NCBI RefSeq assembly: GCF_030161375.1
Contig: NZ_BSSQ01000011.1
Coordinates: forward strand, 291,216-355,215
Origin: Paenibacillus glycanilyticus
GTDB taxonomy: Bacteria > Bacillota > Bacilli > Paenibacillales > Paenibacillaceae
Direction: 5' to 3'
Length of the DNA stretch: 64,000 nucleotides
Shown: positions 55,361 to 63,741 of the stretch, piece after piece
How the letters are laid out: each line of letters begins with the position of its first letter
Numbering within the stretch: the first letter of the stretch is position 1
Notes under the pieces: generated by a model
Told to the model about the DNA's origin: nothing
Database searches by the model: none
The model's input: only the letters and a program-made list of their open reading frames with translations
Translations under genes and position numbers: made by a program

Positions 55361-56149
55361 TCAAATAATGTTTGTACACTTACGATAATCTTTTGGAGAT
55401 AAACCTGTATAATTTTTGAATGCTCTGGAGAAATGATAAATATTATCATATCCAATCTTTTGAGCAACTTCACTCACGCGAATGGTTGGATTCTCAAGCA
55501 ACTTTTTGGCTTGTTCCATTTTTAATCGCATGATGTAGGCGGAGAAAGTAAAGCCCGTTTCTTCCTTAAACCAAGTACTGAAGTATGTGTAATTCATGGA
55601 TGCCAAATTAGATACTTCCGCTAGTGTTACTTCTCCGTAAGGACGTTCTTCAATATACTTCTTGACGATGCCAATTAAAGATTTTGAGGATATATGGCTT
55701 TGACTATTAATGGGATTAGCTTCGCTAATTGATAAGTTAGTTGTTGCCTTTATATCTTCTTTGGATGATGAATCTAAACATAGCTGGACGGCAAGATTTA
55801 ATTGATTTTCCAGCTCCGATAGACGGACGGGCTTGAGAAGATAGTCAACTATTCCATATTTAAATGCCTCACGGACATATTCATAATCGCCATACCCACT
55901 AAGCACAATGAACTTTACATCCGGGGAAGTTTGGAAAGAATCGCGTATAAGGGAAAGACCGTCTAAACCAGGCATACGAATATCTGAAATAACAATTTGC
56001 GGTTTAAAATCATGAAGCAGTTGTTTAGCCTCTTGGCCGTCGGCTGCCAGCATGATGCCTCCGATTAAAGGGTGTGCTAAGCGAGTTACTTTTGATTTGA
56101 TTTCTTCGCGAATCAATTCTTCATCATCTACGATCATGAGGTTCAGCAT
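55361..56149 (-). CDS. Short YesN-type response regulator (REC + AraC HTH), set 3
   Basis: 262 residues; the open frame extends to 56248, but the natural start is the ATG at 56149 (MLNLMIVDDEE), 9 nt after AAGGAGG and overlapping the kinase gene by 26 nt. Receiver 1-125 with phospho-acceptor D56 (ISDIRMP) and LLKP; AraC helix-turn-helix at about 165-258 (LASMNYTYFSTWFKE; VAQKIGYDNIYHFSRAFKN). It lacks the long linker of the set 1 and set 2 regulators. Confidence 0.92.
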   Translation of the reverse strand: MLNLMIVDDEELIREEIKSKVTRLAHPLIGGIMLAADGQEAKQLLHDFKPQIVISDIRMPGLDGLSLIRDSFQTSPDVKFIVLSGYGDYEYVREAFKYGIVDYLLKPVRLSELENQLNLAVQLCLDSSSKEDIKATTNLSISEANPINSQSHISSKSLIGIVKKYIEERPYGEVTLAEVSNLASMNYTYFSTWFKEETGFTFSAYIMRLKMEQAKKLLENPTIRVSEVAQKIGYDNIYHFSRAFKNYTGLSPKDYRKCTNII

Positions 56150-57878
56150 TATCATAAGCCTCCTTTTCCAACTGGCAAGGTATTGTGAGAATGGTCCTAG
56201 TAAAGAGGTCTTCGACACTTTCCATCTTGATGGAATAAGCTTCTCCATAAAAGAGCCGTAGACGGTTATTAATGTTGGACAATCCTATTCCATTACCTGT
56301 TTGTTGAACAGTTGATAGTGGCGGTACAACATCCTGACCGTGTTGAAATAACTCATGAAGTACATATAATTTGCCCTCAGAAATACCTGTCCCGTTATCT
56401 GTTATGACAATGACCATTTCATTCTGATCGTTAAGATTTATATCAAGAGAAATAAGTAGTTGGTCACGTTTACTGATTCCATGTGTAATACTGTTCTCTA
56501 CTATCGGCTGTAGAATAAATCGGATCATAAGCATTTGCAGCAAGGAAGAAGAACCGGACCATTGAAACTGCAGACGTTCCCCGTATTTCATCTGCTGAAG
56601 CCTGATGTAACTTTCTACGTGATCAATTTCTTGTTTTACGGTCGCGAATTCGGACTGACCATTCATATTGTATCGAAGCATTTGGCCAAAATCGGCAAAT
56701 GCTTCTGATACGTCATATAGACCTGCTAATTCCGTTTTGGCACTAAACAAGTTAATCGTATTGTAGATGAAATGAGGATTAATTTGAGCCTGAAGTGCTT
56801 TGAGTTGAGCATCCTTGTGTATGGTTTCGCGCTTAACCATATCTGTAACCAGCCTATTGATCTGAACGAGAAGCGTGTTAAATTTCTCAGAAATGACTCC
56901 GATTTCATCATTTCTTTCCACAGGGACCATTTCAGAAAATCCAGTCCGGATGGAATGATCCATGGCACGCATACTAGCTTTAATTTTGACAAACGTCATT
57001 TTAAGTACTTGATAGAACATTAGTATGGATAAAATGATTGCGGCAATGAACCCTGCCATCGTCAGAAGCTGATAGGAACCTAGGGAACGCGGAATCCGCT
57101 GGGACATGCCGACCTGAAGGTTTAATCTATCAATTGGGCTTTGGATATATAAACTCCCTTTCCATTCCATTTGCTCATCTGCGACTGGCTTATTTACCAA
57201 TGCCTGTCTTTTGCCATATATGATAAGTCCGCTGGCATCCTTGATGTATACACCTGAAGTATCAGCAGACGAATCATTAAGAGTTACAAATAAGTCTTTC
57301 TTGAGTATAGAGACACGGGAAACACCAAGAAACTCCCCTTCCATTGTTACTATTTTTTGGAGGAAGGAATAAGCCCCTTCTTCAGGAATGAAAATCCAAT
57401 ATGACCTTTTGTTGGATTTCATAAATGAGTCGTACCAATCTTTTCCTTTGGCCGCCGTATCATAATTAAAGCTTCCAAACCCTTCTGGAATACTGTGATT
57501 GTTCATGTAGATCATAATACTGCTTATATCTACCTGATTGTACTGAAGGCCATAATATACAATCGGTTTGATGGACTGGATGTACTGATCCATAGAACCA
57601 TTTTCAATCACAAAAGGTTCACTTAGAAAGTTTTGCAGCTGGGTATTGTAGCTGATATTATGGCTAACACTTTCGACCAGGTTAAGCTTACCTTCGAGTC
57701 CGCTCTTCAGAATAGAGATAGTTTGGTCCATATTGCTCTTCATTTGATCCTTCTGGAGTGTCCGAGTTTGATGATAAGAATTAATAGAAAGAAGACAGAA
57801 AGGGAATAGGATGAAAACAATATAAGAGATAGTAAGTCGCTGCTTAATGCTTAGGCGATTATAGGTAACACGATACAT
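56124..57878 (-). CDS. YesM-type sensor histidine kinase, set 3
   Basis: 584 residues. Transmembrane segments about 17-36 and 268-292, HAMP, phospho-acceptor H369 in NPHFIYNT, and HATPase_c with ENSITHG and TDNGTGI. Coupled by overlap to the regulator and divergent from the set 3 ABC operon. GAGGAA precedes the ATG. Confidence 0.92.
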   Translation of the reverse strand: MYRVTYNRLSIKQRLTISYIVFILFPFCLLSINSYHQTRTLQKDQMKSNMDQTISILKSGLEGKLNLVESVSHNISYNTQLQNFLSEPFVIENGSMDQYIQSIKPIVYYGLQYNQVDISSIMIYMNNHSIPEGFGSFNYDTAAKGKDWYDSFMKSNKRSYWIFIPEEGAYSFLQKIVTMEGEFLGVSRVSILKKDLFVTLNDSSADTSGVYIKDASGLIIYGKRQALVNKPVADEQMEWKGSLYIQSPIDRLNLQVGMSQRIPRSLGSYQLLTMAGFIAAIILSILMFYQVLKMTFVKIKASMRAMDHSIRTGFSEMVPVERNDEIGVISEKFNTLLVQINRLVTDMVKRETIHKDAQLKALQAQINPHFIYNTINLFSAKTELAGLYDVSEAFADFGQMLRYNMNGQSEFATVKQEIDHVESYIRLQQMKYGERLQFQWSGSSSLLQMLMIRFILQPIVENSITHGISKRDQLLISLDINLNDQNEMVIVITDNGTGISEGKLYVLHELFQHGQDVVPPLSTVQQTGNGIGLSNINNRLRLFYGEAYSIKMESVEDLFTRTILTIPCQLEKEAYDNAEPHDRR

Positions 57879-57906
57879 GGGTGAGTTCCTCGTTTAATTT
57901 TTATTC

Positions 57907-57957
57907 ATTATACAATAAAGAGAATGTGTTTTTGCAGAAACCTGAAATAAGGGTATC
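57907..57957 (-). promoter_or_regulatory. Promoter of set 3 kinase/regulator
   Basis: On the minus strand a consensus TATAAT (complement of 57907-57912) lies about 30 bp before the kinase ATG at 57878. GATACC (complement of 57952-57957) stands further upstream, but CCCACTAG is absent, so this is not a full copy of the A-E element. No good -35 is seen. Confidence 0.45.
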
Positions 57958-57998
57958 AATTCTGAAACGATGATATTTTTTTGCACATCTCCTTCGAA

Positions 57999-58030
57999 TA
58001 TGATAAACACATCGAATGTAAGCGGTAACA
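57999..58030 (+). promoter_or_regulatory. Set 3 ABC promoter with consensus-perfect cre site
   Basis: A -10 candidate TATGAT (57999-58004) is followed at 58016-58030 by ATGTAAGCGGTAACA, which fits WTGNAANCGNWNNCW at every position. The site would cover about +5 to +20 of the transcript, a classical roadblock position for CcpA-HPr. The -35 is weak, pointing to activator dependence. Carbon-catabolite repression of the transporter is the expected result. Confidence 0.7.
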
Positions 58031-58068
58031 AAAAAAGAAATGGAATGAAGGTAAGGGGATGTGAAAGG

Positions 58069-59028
58069 ATGAACGGTACGTTTGATACAGCAAGGGAGAC
58101 AAAGAAGATTGGGAAGCGTTCAATACGATGGTTCCGGTTAAAAGCACAATTTGAGCAACAAAGTATGGTGTGGCCAGGAATCATTTTTTTATTCATTTTT
58201 GCTTACTACCCCATGTACGGCATCTTAATTGCATTTAAAGATTACGACATGTTTGCTGGAGTATCAGGTTCACCATGGGTAGGCTTTTCTCATTTTAAAG
58301 AGTTTTTCATAGACCCAAACCTCTATACAGTTTTGCGAAATACGCTAGCTATTAACGGCTTAAACCTGATGATTGGATTCCCAGCACCTATTCTGTTTGC
58401 CCTGTTGCTGAATGAAATTACAACACAGAAGTTTAAACGGTTCGTACAGACAATCTCCTATTTACCTCATTTCGTATCATGGGTCGTATTCGGAGGCTTA
58501 ATTCTTACCATATTATCACCAACAAATGGCATCCTTAATTATTTACTTGTATCGATGGGTGTGATTTCTGAACCGGTGAATTTCATTGGCGAAGCCAGTA
58601 ACTTTTGGGTCATTCTCGTTTCAGGGGAAGTGCTGAAGGGACTCGGATGGGGAGCAATCATCTATATCGCAGCTATTTCCGGAGTGGATCAGGATATGTA
58701 TGAAGCTGCTACGATTGATGGAGCTGGCAAATGGCAAAAGATGTGGTATGTCACACTGCCAAGTATTATGGGAACCATAGTGATAATGCTCATCTTTGCG
58801 ATAAGCGCCATTCTGAATACAGGGTTTGAACAAATTCTGGTCTTACAAAACCCATTAAATTTGGACACGAGTGAAACAATTGATACCTACGTTTACAAGA
58901 CCGGTCTACAGCAGATGAGATATTCCTTCTCAACAGCAGCGGGATTAGCTAAGTCTGTTGTTGCTGTTATCTTACTATTCGGCGCTAATTATTTATCCAA
59001 GAAAATCACAGATAATGGTTTGTTTTAG
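58069..59028 (+). CDS. CUT1 ABC sugar transporter permease, LplB family, set 3
   Basis: 319 residues from ATG 58069 (AAGGGG 10 nt upstream). An in-frame ATG at 57970 would place the -10 and cre site inside the gene and is rejected. It has a longer basic N-terminus (about 40 residues) than set 1, then six membrane segments and EAA loop DMYEAATIDGAGKW near residue 210. Gap to the next permease is 11 bp. Confidence 0.9.
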   Translation: MNGTFDTARETKKIGKRSIRWFRLKAQFEQQSMVWPGIIFLFIFAYYPMYGILIAFKDYDMFAGVSGSPWVGFSHFKEFFIDPNLYTVLRNTLAINGLNLMIGFPAPILFALLLNEITTQKFKRFVQTISYLPHFVSWVVFGGLILTILSPTNGILNYLLVSMGVISEPVNFIGEASNFWVILVSGEVLKGLGWGAIIYIAAISGVDQDMYEAATIDGAGKWQKMWYVTLPSIMGTIVIMLIFAISAILNTGFEQILVLQNPLNLDTSETIDTYVYKTGLQQMRYSFSTAAGLAKSVVAVILLFGANYLSKKITDNGLF

Positions 59029-59039
59029 GGGGAGCGAGA

Positions 59040-59930
59040 ATGACAGTACAAAGCAGAGGAGAAAAATGGTTTTCCGTATTTAATACAATTGTGATGCTCA
59101 TCATTATGTTTTTGACACTTGCGCCATTTTGGTTCACTATCGCAGGTTCTCTAAATGAAGGAATGGATTATATGAGAGGAGGTGTTTATTTTTGGCCAAG
59201 GAGTTTCACTTGGGGCAATTATATCGCTGTATTCTCAGACCCTACAATTTATCACGCTTATTGGATTACAGCTGCTAGAACTCTCCTGGGCACTCTGACA
59301 CATGTGTTATTTACAGCGCTGATTGCTTACGGCATTTCAAGGCCGAATTTGAAGGGGAAATCGGCCTATATGATTTATATTATGATTCCTATGTTTTTCG
59401 GTGGTGGACTAGTTCCTACTTACTTGCTGTATCGAGATATTGGCTTACTGGACAATTTTATGGTCTTTATTATACCGGGGCTGTTCAGTGTATGGGACAT
59501 GATGATACTATTATCGTTCTTCCGAACCATTCCAGAATCGCTTATTGAGTCAGCGAAGATCGATGGAGCTGGAGAGTACCGAATCTTCTTGAAATTTATT
59601 ATCCCACTGTCTATGCCGGCGCTTGCTGCCATTGCGCTATTTAATGGTGTAGGGCACTGGAATTCATACTACGATACTTTAATGTTTACTTCGTCTGATT
59701 CACTTCAAACGATTCAGTTATTCCTGATGAGAGTCGTAACCGATGCAACCTTTGCCCAAGGGATGAGCTCTCAGGCAGCAGCGCTCGTGCCGGAGCAAGC
59801 GAAGAAAATAAGTCCAGAAACGCTCAAACTCGCAATGATGATTGCAACGACTGCTCCGATCTTATTGATTTATCCATTCTTGCAGCGGTATTTCGTAAAA
59901 GGGATCATGATCGGTTCGATTAAAGGTTAG
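59040..59930 (+). CDS. CUT1 ABC sugar transporter permease, YtcP/AraQ type, set 3
   Basis: 296 residues, six membrane segments, EAA loop LIESAKIDGAGEY near residue 174, and C-terminal LQRYFVKGIMIGSIKG. GGGGAGCGAG precedes the ATG. Partner of 58069. Confidence 0.93.
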   Translation: MTVQSRGEKWFSVFNTIVMLIIMFLTLAPFWFTIAGSLNEGMDYMRGGVYFWPRSFTWGNYIAVFSDPTIYHAYWITAARTLLGTLTHVLFTALIAYGISRPNLKGKSAYMIYIMIPMFFGGGLVPTYLLYRDIGLLDNFMVFIIPGLFSVWDMMILLSFFRTIPESLIESAKIDGAGEYRIFLKFIIPLSMPALAAIALFNGVGHWNSYYDTLMFTSSDSLQTIQLFLMRVVTDATFAQGMSSQAAALVPEQAKKISPETLKLAMMIATTAPILLIYPFLQRYFVKGIMIGSIKG

Positions 59931-59988
59931 TCTCCGCCAAACAAGCGGGTTAACAAGATATAAACATTATAAGGGGAGGTAACAAAGA

Positions 59989-61644
59989 ATGTTTAAGTCA
60001 GGTAAGTTAAAAATGATGCTTGGTCTAGTCATGCTTACTACAATGTTATCGGCATGTTCTGGAGGGAATGATGGGAATTCTGGAAACAAAGAGACCAACA
60101 GTGCTACCCCTACCAACAATGCAGGTACCGAAGGAAGTAATGGTACAAAGGAAGAGACAGTAGACAAAACACCGGTTAAAATTAAGTGGTTTGTTGATGG
60201 TGATTGGTACAAGAAGCAATGGGATGCTGAAAATGTTCTTGTTGATAAAATGATTACGGACGCTACAGGGATCACAGTTGAAGTAACAAGTGGGAATGAT
60301 GAGAAGCTGAGTGCTATGATCGCTTCGGGTGATATTCCTGATGTTGTTACCATGTGGAATGTTATTCCTCAAAGAAAAGTGTTGGAGAAGTCAGGACTTG
60401 TTGCTCCGCTTGATGAACTGATTACGAAGTATGCGCCAGATTTCAAAGTTCCACAATCCATCCAGGACTGGTACGGTAATGAAGACGGACATTTCTACGG
60501 GCTGCCTAACTACTTCTATGCCAAGGAACAGATGCAAGAGGGCGTAGACTCATTAGCCACACATACGGATGTAGTAGCCCGCAAAGATATTATGGATCAG
60601 CTTGGCATCAAGCCAGAAGACTTTAATACAAAGCAGGGCACGATTGAAGCGCTGAAAAAAGTAAAAGATGCCAAAATTAAATACAATGGCTTTGATATCA
60701 TTCCAGCTTATTTCGATCATACCAATACATTAGAATTCTTCGGAGCATCTCCAGAAGCGAAGGATGGCAGTTGGCAGGACACGATGCGGACACCTGAGTC
60801 GCTGGAAGCGTTCAAGTTCCTGAATCAATTATATACAGAAGGTCTCTTACCACAGGATAGCGTGACACTGACGGACGATCAGAAGAAAGAGAAGGTTGCT
60901 GCGGGCAGCGTGTTTGCTAAGATGGGCTCGTTAATCACTTGGGATGCGCTTTACCAAGCGGACAACAAAGCGGTTTATGTTCCTGTTGGTCCAATGAAGG
61001 GCGATGCAGGCAATGAGTGGCATTTCACACCAAGTCCATTATCTGGATGGACGCTCTCGATGATTTCCAGCAAGAGCAAATATCAGGACCGTATTATTCA
61101 ATTATTTGAGTACCTATCTACTGATGAATCTTCCCTCAATGTTCTATACGGACCAAAGGGCATCGCATGGGATTTCGACGAGAATGGTAAAGTTAAATTC
61201 ACGGAACAACGAGTCAAGGATTTCGCTGCTGACCCGGATGCTGCTAAACGCAAATACGGTAATGATTCGTTCGGTTGGCTCATTAACTGGGTGCCGGTCA
61301 AACGAACTTCCCCAGCACCGACCAATGATTTCGAGCAATTAACGGTTGAACATGACCAATTCTTTGAGAAACATGTGTATGATGATCTCGCCTTCGAAGC
61401 AACAACGGTTCAGGGGGGGACTACTGAAGCAGGTATTGATGCAAAGATCAAAGATTACCGCGCAAAAATGACGGCAAAAATCATTCTTGCCAAGAATGAG
61501 CAGGAAGTGGAAAAACTGTTCCAGGAAATGCCGGCACAAGAGAATAAGCTTGGCTATCAGCAGCTTTATGATTATAAGAATAAAGCATTCCAAGATGCGA
61601 AAACGAAGCTTGGCATCAAGTTTGCTTGGCCGTCTAACCAATAG
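59989..61644 (+). CDS. Extracellular sugar-binding lipoprotein, set 3
   Basis: 551 residues. Lipobox LSAC with C23, a Gly/Asn/Thr linker (24-60), then a large solute-binding fold of the Lpl class. GGGGAGG lies about 8 nt before the ATG. It completes an importer without an ATPase or glycosidase in the same operon, so the imported sugar cannot be guessed from this operon alone. Confidence 0.92.
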   Translation: MFKSGKLKMMLGLVMLTTMLSACSGGNDGNSGNKETNSATPTNNAGTEGSNGTKEETVDKTPVKIKWFVDGDWYKKQWDAENVLVDKMITDATGITVEVTSGNDEKLSAMIASGDIPDVVTMWNVIPQRKVLEKSGLVAPLDELITKYAPDFKVPQSIQDWYGNEDGHFYGLPNYFYAKEQMQEGVDSLATHTDVVARKDIMDQLGIKPEDFNTKQGTIEALKKVKDAKIKYNGFDIIPAYFDHTNTLEFFGASPEAKDGSWQDTMRTPESLEAFKFLNQLYTEGLLPQDSVTLTDDQKKEKVAAGSVFAKMGSLITWDALYQADNKAVYVPVGPMKGDAGNEWHFTPSPLSGWTLSMISSKSKYQDRIIQLFEYLSTDESSLNVLYGPKGIAWDFDENGKVKFTEQRVKDFAADPDAAKRKYGNDSFGWLINWVPVKRTSPAPTNDFEQLTVEHDQFFEKHVYDDLAFEATTVQGGTTEAGIDAKIKDYRAKMTAKIILAKNEQEVEKLFQEMPAQENKLGYQQLYDYKNKAFQDAKTKLGIKFAWPSNQ

Positions 61645-61723
61645 GTCTTGTGCAATTGTTACACATTTAAAGAGAATAATATTGCAAGAGTTTAAAGGTG
61701 GAATATGGCATTTAGCAAATTTG

Positions 61724-61762
61724 AAAACAGCATCCCTTGGAGACAAGGAGTGCTGTTTTTGT
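61724..61762 (+). terminator. Rho-independent terminator after set 3
   Basis: AAAACAGCA-CCCTTG pairs with CAAGG-TGCTGTTTT, with small mismatches, followed by TG and TTT. It ends the ABC operon before the sigma-factor gene. Confidence 0.75.
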
Positions 61763-61805
61763 TTCAAAATAGAGATTGATCATATAGAGAGAAGAGTTGC
61801 AGGAT

Positions 61806-62309
61806 ATGAATGAAAAGACTGAAACTATACTTATGAATTATATTGCAGAGAACAAAGAAAACATTTACCGGCTTGCATATAGCTATGTCAAAAATAAAGA
61901 GGATGCACTCGATATAGTGCAAGATGCCATTTATAAAGCCATAAGAAGTTTTGATCTTTTGAATGATAAGGCAGTGGTCAAGAGCTGGTTCTACCGTATC
62001 GTAGTCAACACTGCTTTGGATTTTATACGCAAGTATAAGAGAGTTAATGTAATGTGCTTAGACAATCTGGAATTTTACATTCCAGGAACGGAAGACACAT
62101 ACACAAATATCGATCTGGTCAGGACAGTCGAGGATATGCCCTCTCGATACAGAGAAGTTGTGGTCCTTCGTTATTTTGAGGATTTAAAGATAGAAGAGAT
62201 AGCTGATATACTTCAACTCAATGTAAATACCGTAAAAACTAGGTTGTATCTGGCGCTAAGGCTGCTTCGCGTGAGACTAAATGATATATCCTTAAAGGAC
62301 ATTATGTAA
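61806..62309 (+). CDS. ECF-type sigma-70 family RNA polymerase sigma factor
   Basis: About 167 residues. Region 2 (LAYSYVKNKEDALDIVQDA, about 22-40) and region 4 (VVLRYFEDLKIEEIADILQLNVNTVKTRL, cited as its ELKIEEIA-type helix-turn-helix, about 118-146) are both present. ECF sigmas direct RNA polymerase to stress promoters and are normally held by an anti-sigma factor encoded next to them; none is visible here. Start uncertain: ATG 61806 chosen over TTG 61797; neither has a strong ribosome site. Confidence 0.88.
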   Translation: MNEKTETILMNYIAENKENIYRLAYSYVKNKEDALDIVQDAIYKAIRSFDLLNDKAVVKSWFYRIVVNTALDFIRKYKRVNVMCLDNLEFYIPGTEDTYTNIDLVRTVEDMPSRYREVVVLRYFEDLKIEEIADILQLNVNTVKTRLYLALRLLRVRLNDISLKDIM

Positions 62310-62350
62310 TAAGTGATTTACTGGAGCACCGTTTGAAGGAGTAATATAAC

Positions 62351-62464
62351 GTGTTGTTCCGCATTCGTTTAGCAATGTATCGCAGAGTTTTAACATGTGG
62401 AGTGTTGGACATATTTTTGTCCGAGCTCTATTTTTTATGCAGAAGTATGGAAATTACAAAATAA
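62351..62464 (+). CDS. Possible 37-residue peptide downstream of the sigma factor
   Basis: GAAGGAG lies 9 nt before GTG 62351, which opens a frame ending at TAA 62462-62464; the peptide is Leu/Arg rich. It could be the stub of a lost anti-sigma gene or a small regulator. The terminator hairpin lies inside it, which argues against it. Confidence 0.25.
   Translation: MLFRIRLAMYRRVLTCGVLDIFLSELYFLCRSMEITK
62400..62436 (+). terminator. Terminator downstream of the sigma factor
   Basis: GGACA/TGTCC with an A/T-rich loop and outer GAG/CTC, followed by TATTTTTT. Modest stem, clear T-run. Confidence 0.6.
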
Positions 62465-62510
62465 TTGCAGTCGGGTTGGTAATATGGCGAATATGTACAG
62501 GTTCTGAAAT

Positions 62511-62566
62511 GATACCTAAAAATAAACAGAGCCCACTAGTAAAAGAAATAGTGCGAACCGTACAAT
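62511..62566 (+). promoter_or_regulatory. Composite promoter element D (GATACC / CCCACTAG / TACAAT)
   Basis: GATACC at 62511-62516, CCCACTAG at 62532-62539, TACAAT at 62561-62566; gaps 15 and 21 nt. Predicted start near 62573, leader about 110 nt. It stands before a gene with no obvious role in sugar use. Confidence 0.75.
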
Positions 62567-62682
62567 ATAATTAAATCGCTAGCTGATGTTTTGTTACGCA
62601 TTTTTTGATCTAAGCATAATTCATTAGAGTTATAAAAAAGCGGGAAGCGTGAATCTAATTCAATGAAATAAGGTGAGCGAAT

Positions 62683-63678
62683 ATGAATTGGAAACAGCAA
62701 CTTTATGAATCCGTAAACCGAATCGCTACTCAGTATGTTGACCATCCTGGCATTTTGGGAGTTGCAATTGGCGGGAGCGTGGCTCGAGGCATGGCTTGGA
62801 AGTATTCTGATTTGGAGCTATGCGTGGTCGTAGAGGACTATTTGCAAGATCTCGACTACTTTAATTATTTGAATAATATTGGAGTGGAAATTATTCAAAT
62901 AAAAAAGCAAAACATACAAGAGTTTCTGGCAGATGGAGATTCACTAATGAACAATGTACTGCAATTTCCAATTCAAATCTATAAATGCCGCATTGTGCAC
63001 GATCCATCGGGGATATTAATGCGGTTTAAAGATGTTTATGATGCAACACTATTCCATCCCGAAGTTACTCAGTCCAAAAGGGACAACTCCTTAACTGCTG
63101 CCGATCAAAGATATAAGCAAGCTATGGAACTTTTGGATTCCGAGAACGATATAACGGCGTTAGCTCATTTACGATTAGGAATGAACGACCTATTGTTGGC
63201 TTATTATTGGCACTATAATATTTTACCTAGAAGTCAAAACAGGACCATTTACTTGCTGAAGCAAAATGCAAAAAAATTTGGTTTTGAGTCTTTTTATAAA
63301 GCTTTTATCCAATTATTCTGTCTAAAGAATCCCCTACCTGAGATGAAGAAAAGATTGTTTCAAGCACAACCAGCTATTTACCATCTGGCTCAATCAGGCT
63401 GGGGTAGTAATTCCGTACCTTTTCTACAAAACGCTGTAGATCAGAATCTTGAATGGGGTTATGAGACTAGCATTCTTTACGTGTATAAATGGTGCGTACA
63501 TCTTCTTCAATCTTCCGATAATGAGAACCAGGAAATTATGAATAGGGAGTTTTTCTGTCTTTCAAATCCTGAGCTGTACAGGTTTCTTGATTATGACAAG
63601 GTGACAAAAGATAACATAAGGGATATGGCGGCTTTGTACCGTGAACAATACAATGCATTGATCAATGACAAAGTATAA
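62683..63678 (+). CDS. Nucleotidyltransferase-fold protein
   Basis: 331 residues. The pol-beta-type nucleotidyltransferase signature GGS (30-32) with D43 and E45 is present near the N-terminus (IGGSVARG, YSDLEL), as in antibiotic adenylyltransferases and minimal nucleotidyltransferases; the rest (about 130-331) is alpha-helical, like the KNTase C-terminal domain. No membrane segment. Substrate unknown: aminoglycoside-type resistance is possible, but nucleotidylation of another small molecule or protein is as likely. AAGGTGA precedes the ATG. Driven by element D. Confidence 0.8.
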   Translation: MNWKQQLYESVNRIATQYVDHPGILGVAIGGSVARGMAWKYSDLELCVVVEDYLQDLDYFNYLNNIGVEIIQIKKQNIQEFLADGDSLMNNVLQFPIQIYKCRIVHDPSGILMRFKDVYDATLFHPEVTQSKRDNSLTAADQRYKQAMELLDSENDITALAHLRLGMNDLLLAYYWHYNILPRSQNRTIYLLKQNAKKFGFESFYKAFIQLFCLKNPLPEMKKRLFQAQPAIYHLAQSGWGSNSVPFLQNAVDQNLEWGYETSILYVYKWCVHLLQSSDNENQEIMNREFFCLSNPELYRFLDYDKVTKDNIRDMAALYREQYNALINDKV

Positions 63679-63741
63679 CTTTGTGAGTCTGAATAAATAG
63701 TTACCTGCTAGAGAGAAGCGGTTTCCGCTGGCAGAGTCGGA

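Larger units (their letters stand above)
62310..62682. other. 373-bp region after the sigma gene
   Basis: It contains a short open frame with a good ribosome site (62351-62464), a terminator (62400-62436) inside that frame, and promoter element D (62511-62566). 62567-62682 is the leader of the nucleotidyltransferase gene, with nothing else recognised. Confidence 0.6.

Noticed and set aside
57952..57957. A sixth copy of the GATACC element on the minus strand before the set 3 kinase
   Set aside because: Only the GATACC half is there; CCCACTAG is missing and the spacing to TATAAT does not fit.
57970..58068. Extended N-terminus of the set 3 permease
   Set aside because: The extra 33 residues would place the -10 and a perfect cre site within coding sequence, and the ATG has no ribosome site; ATG 58069 is preferred.
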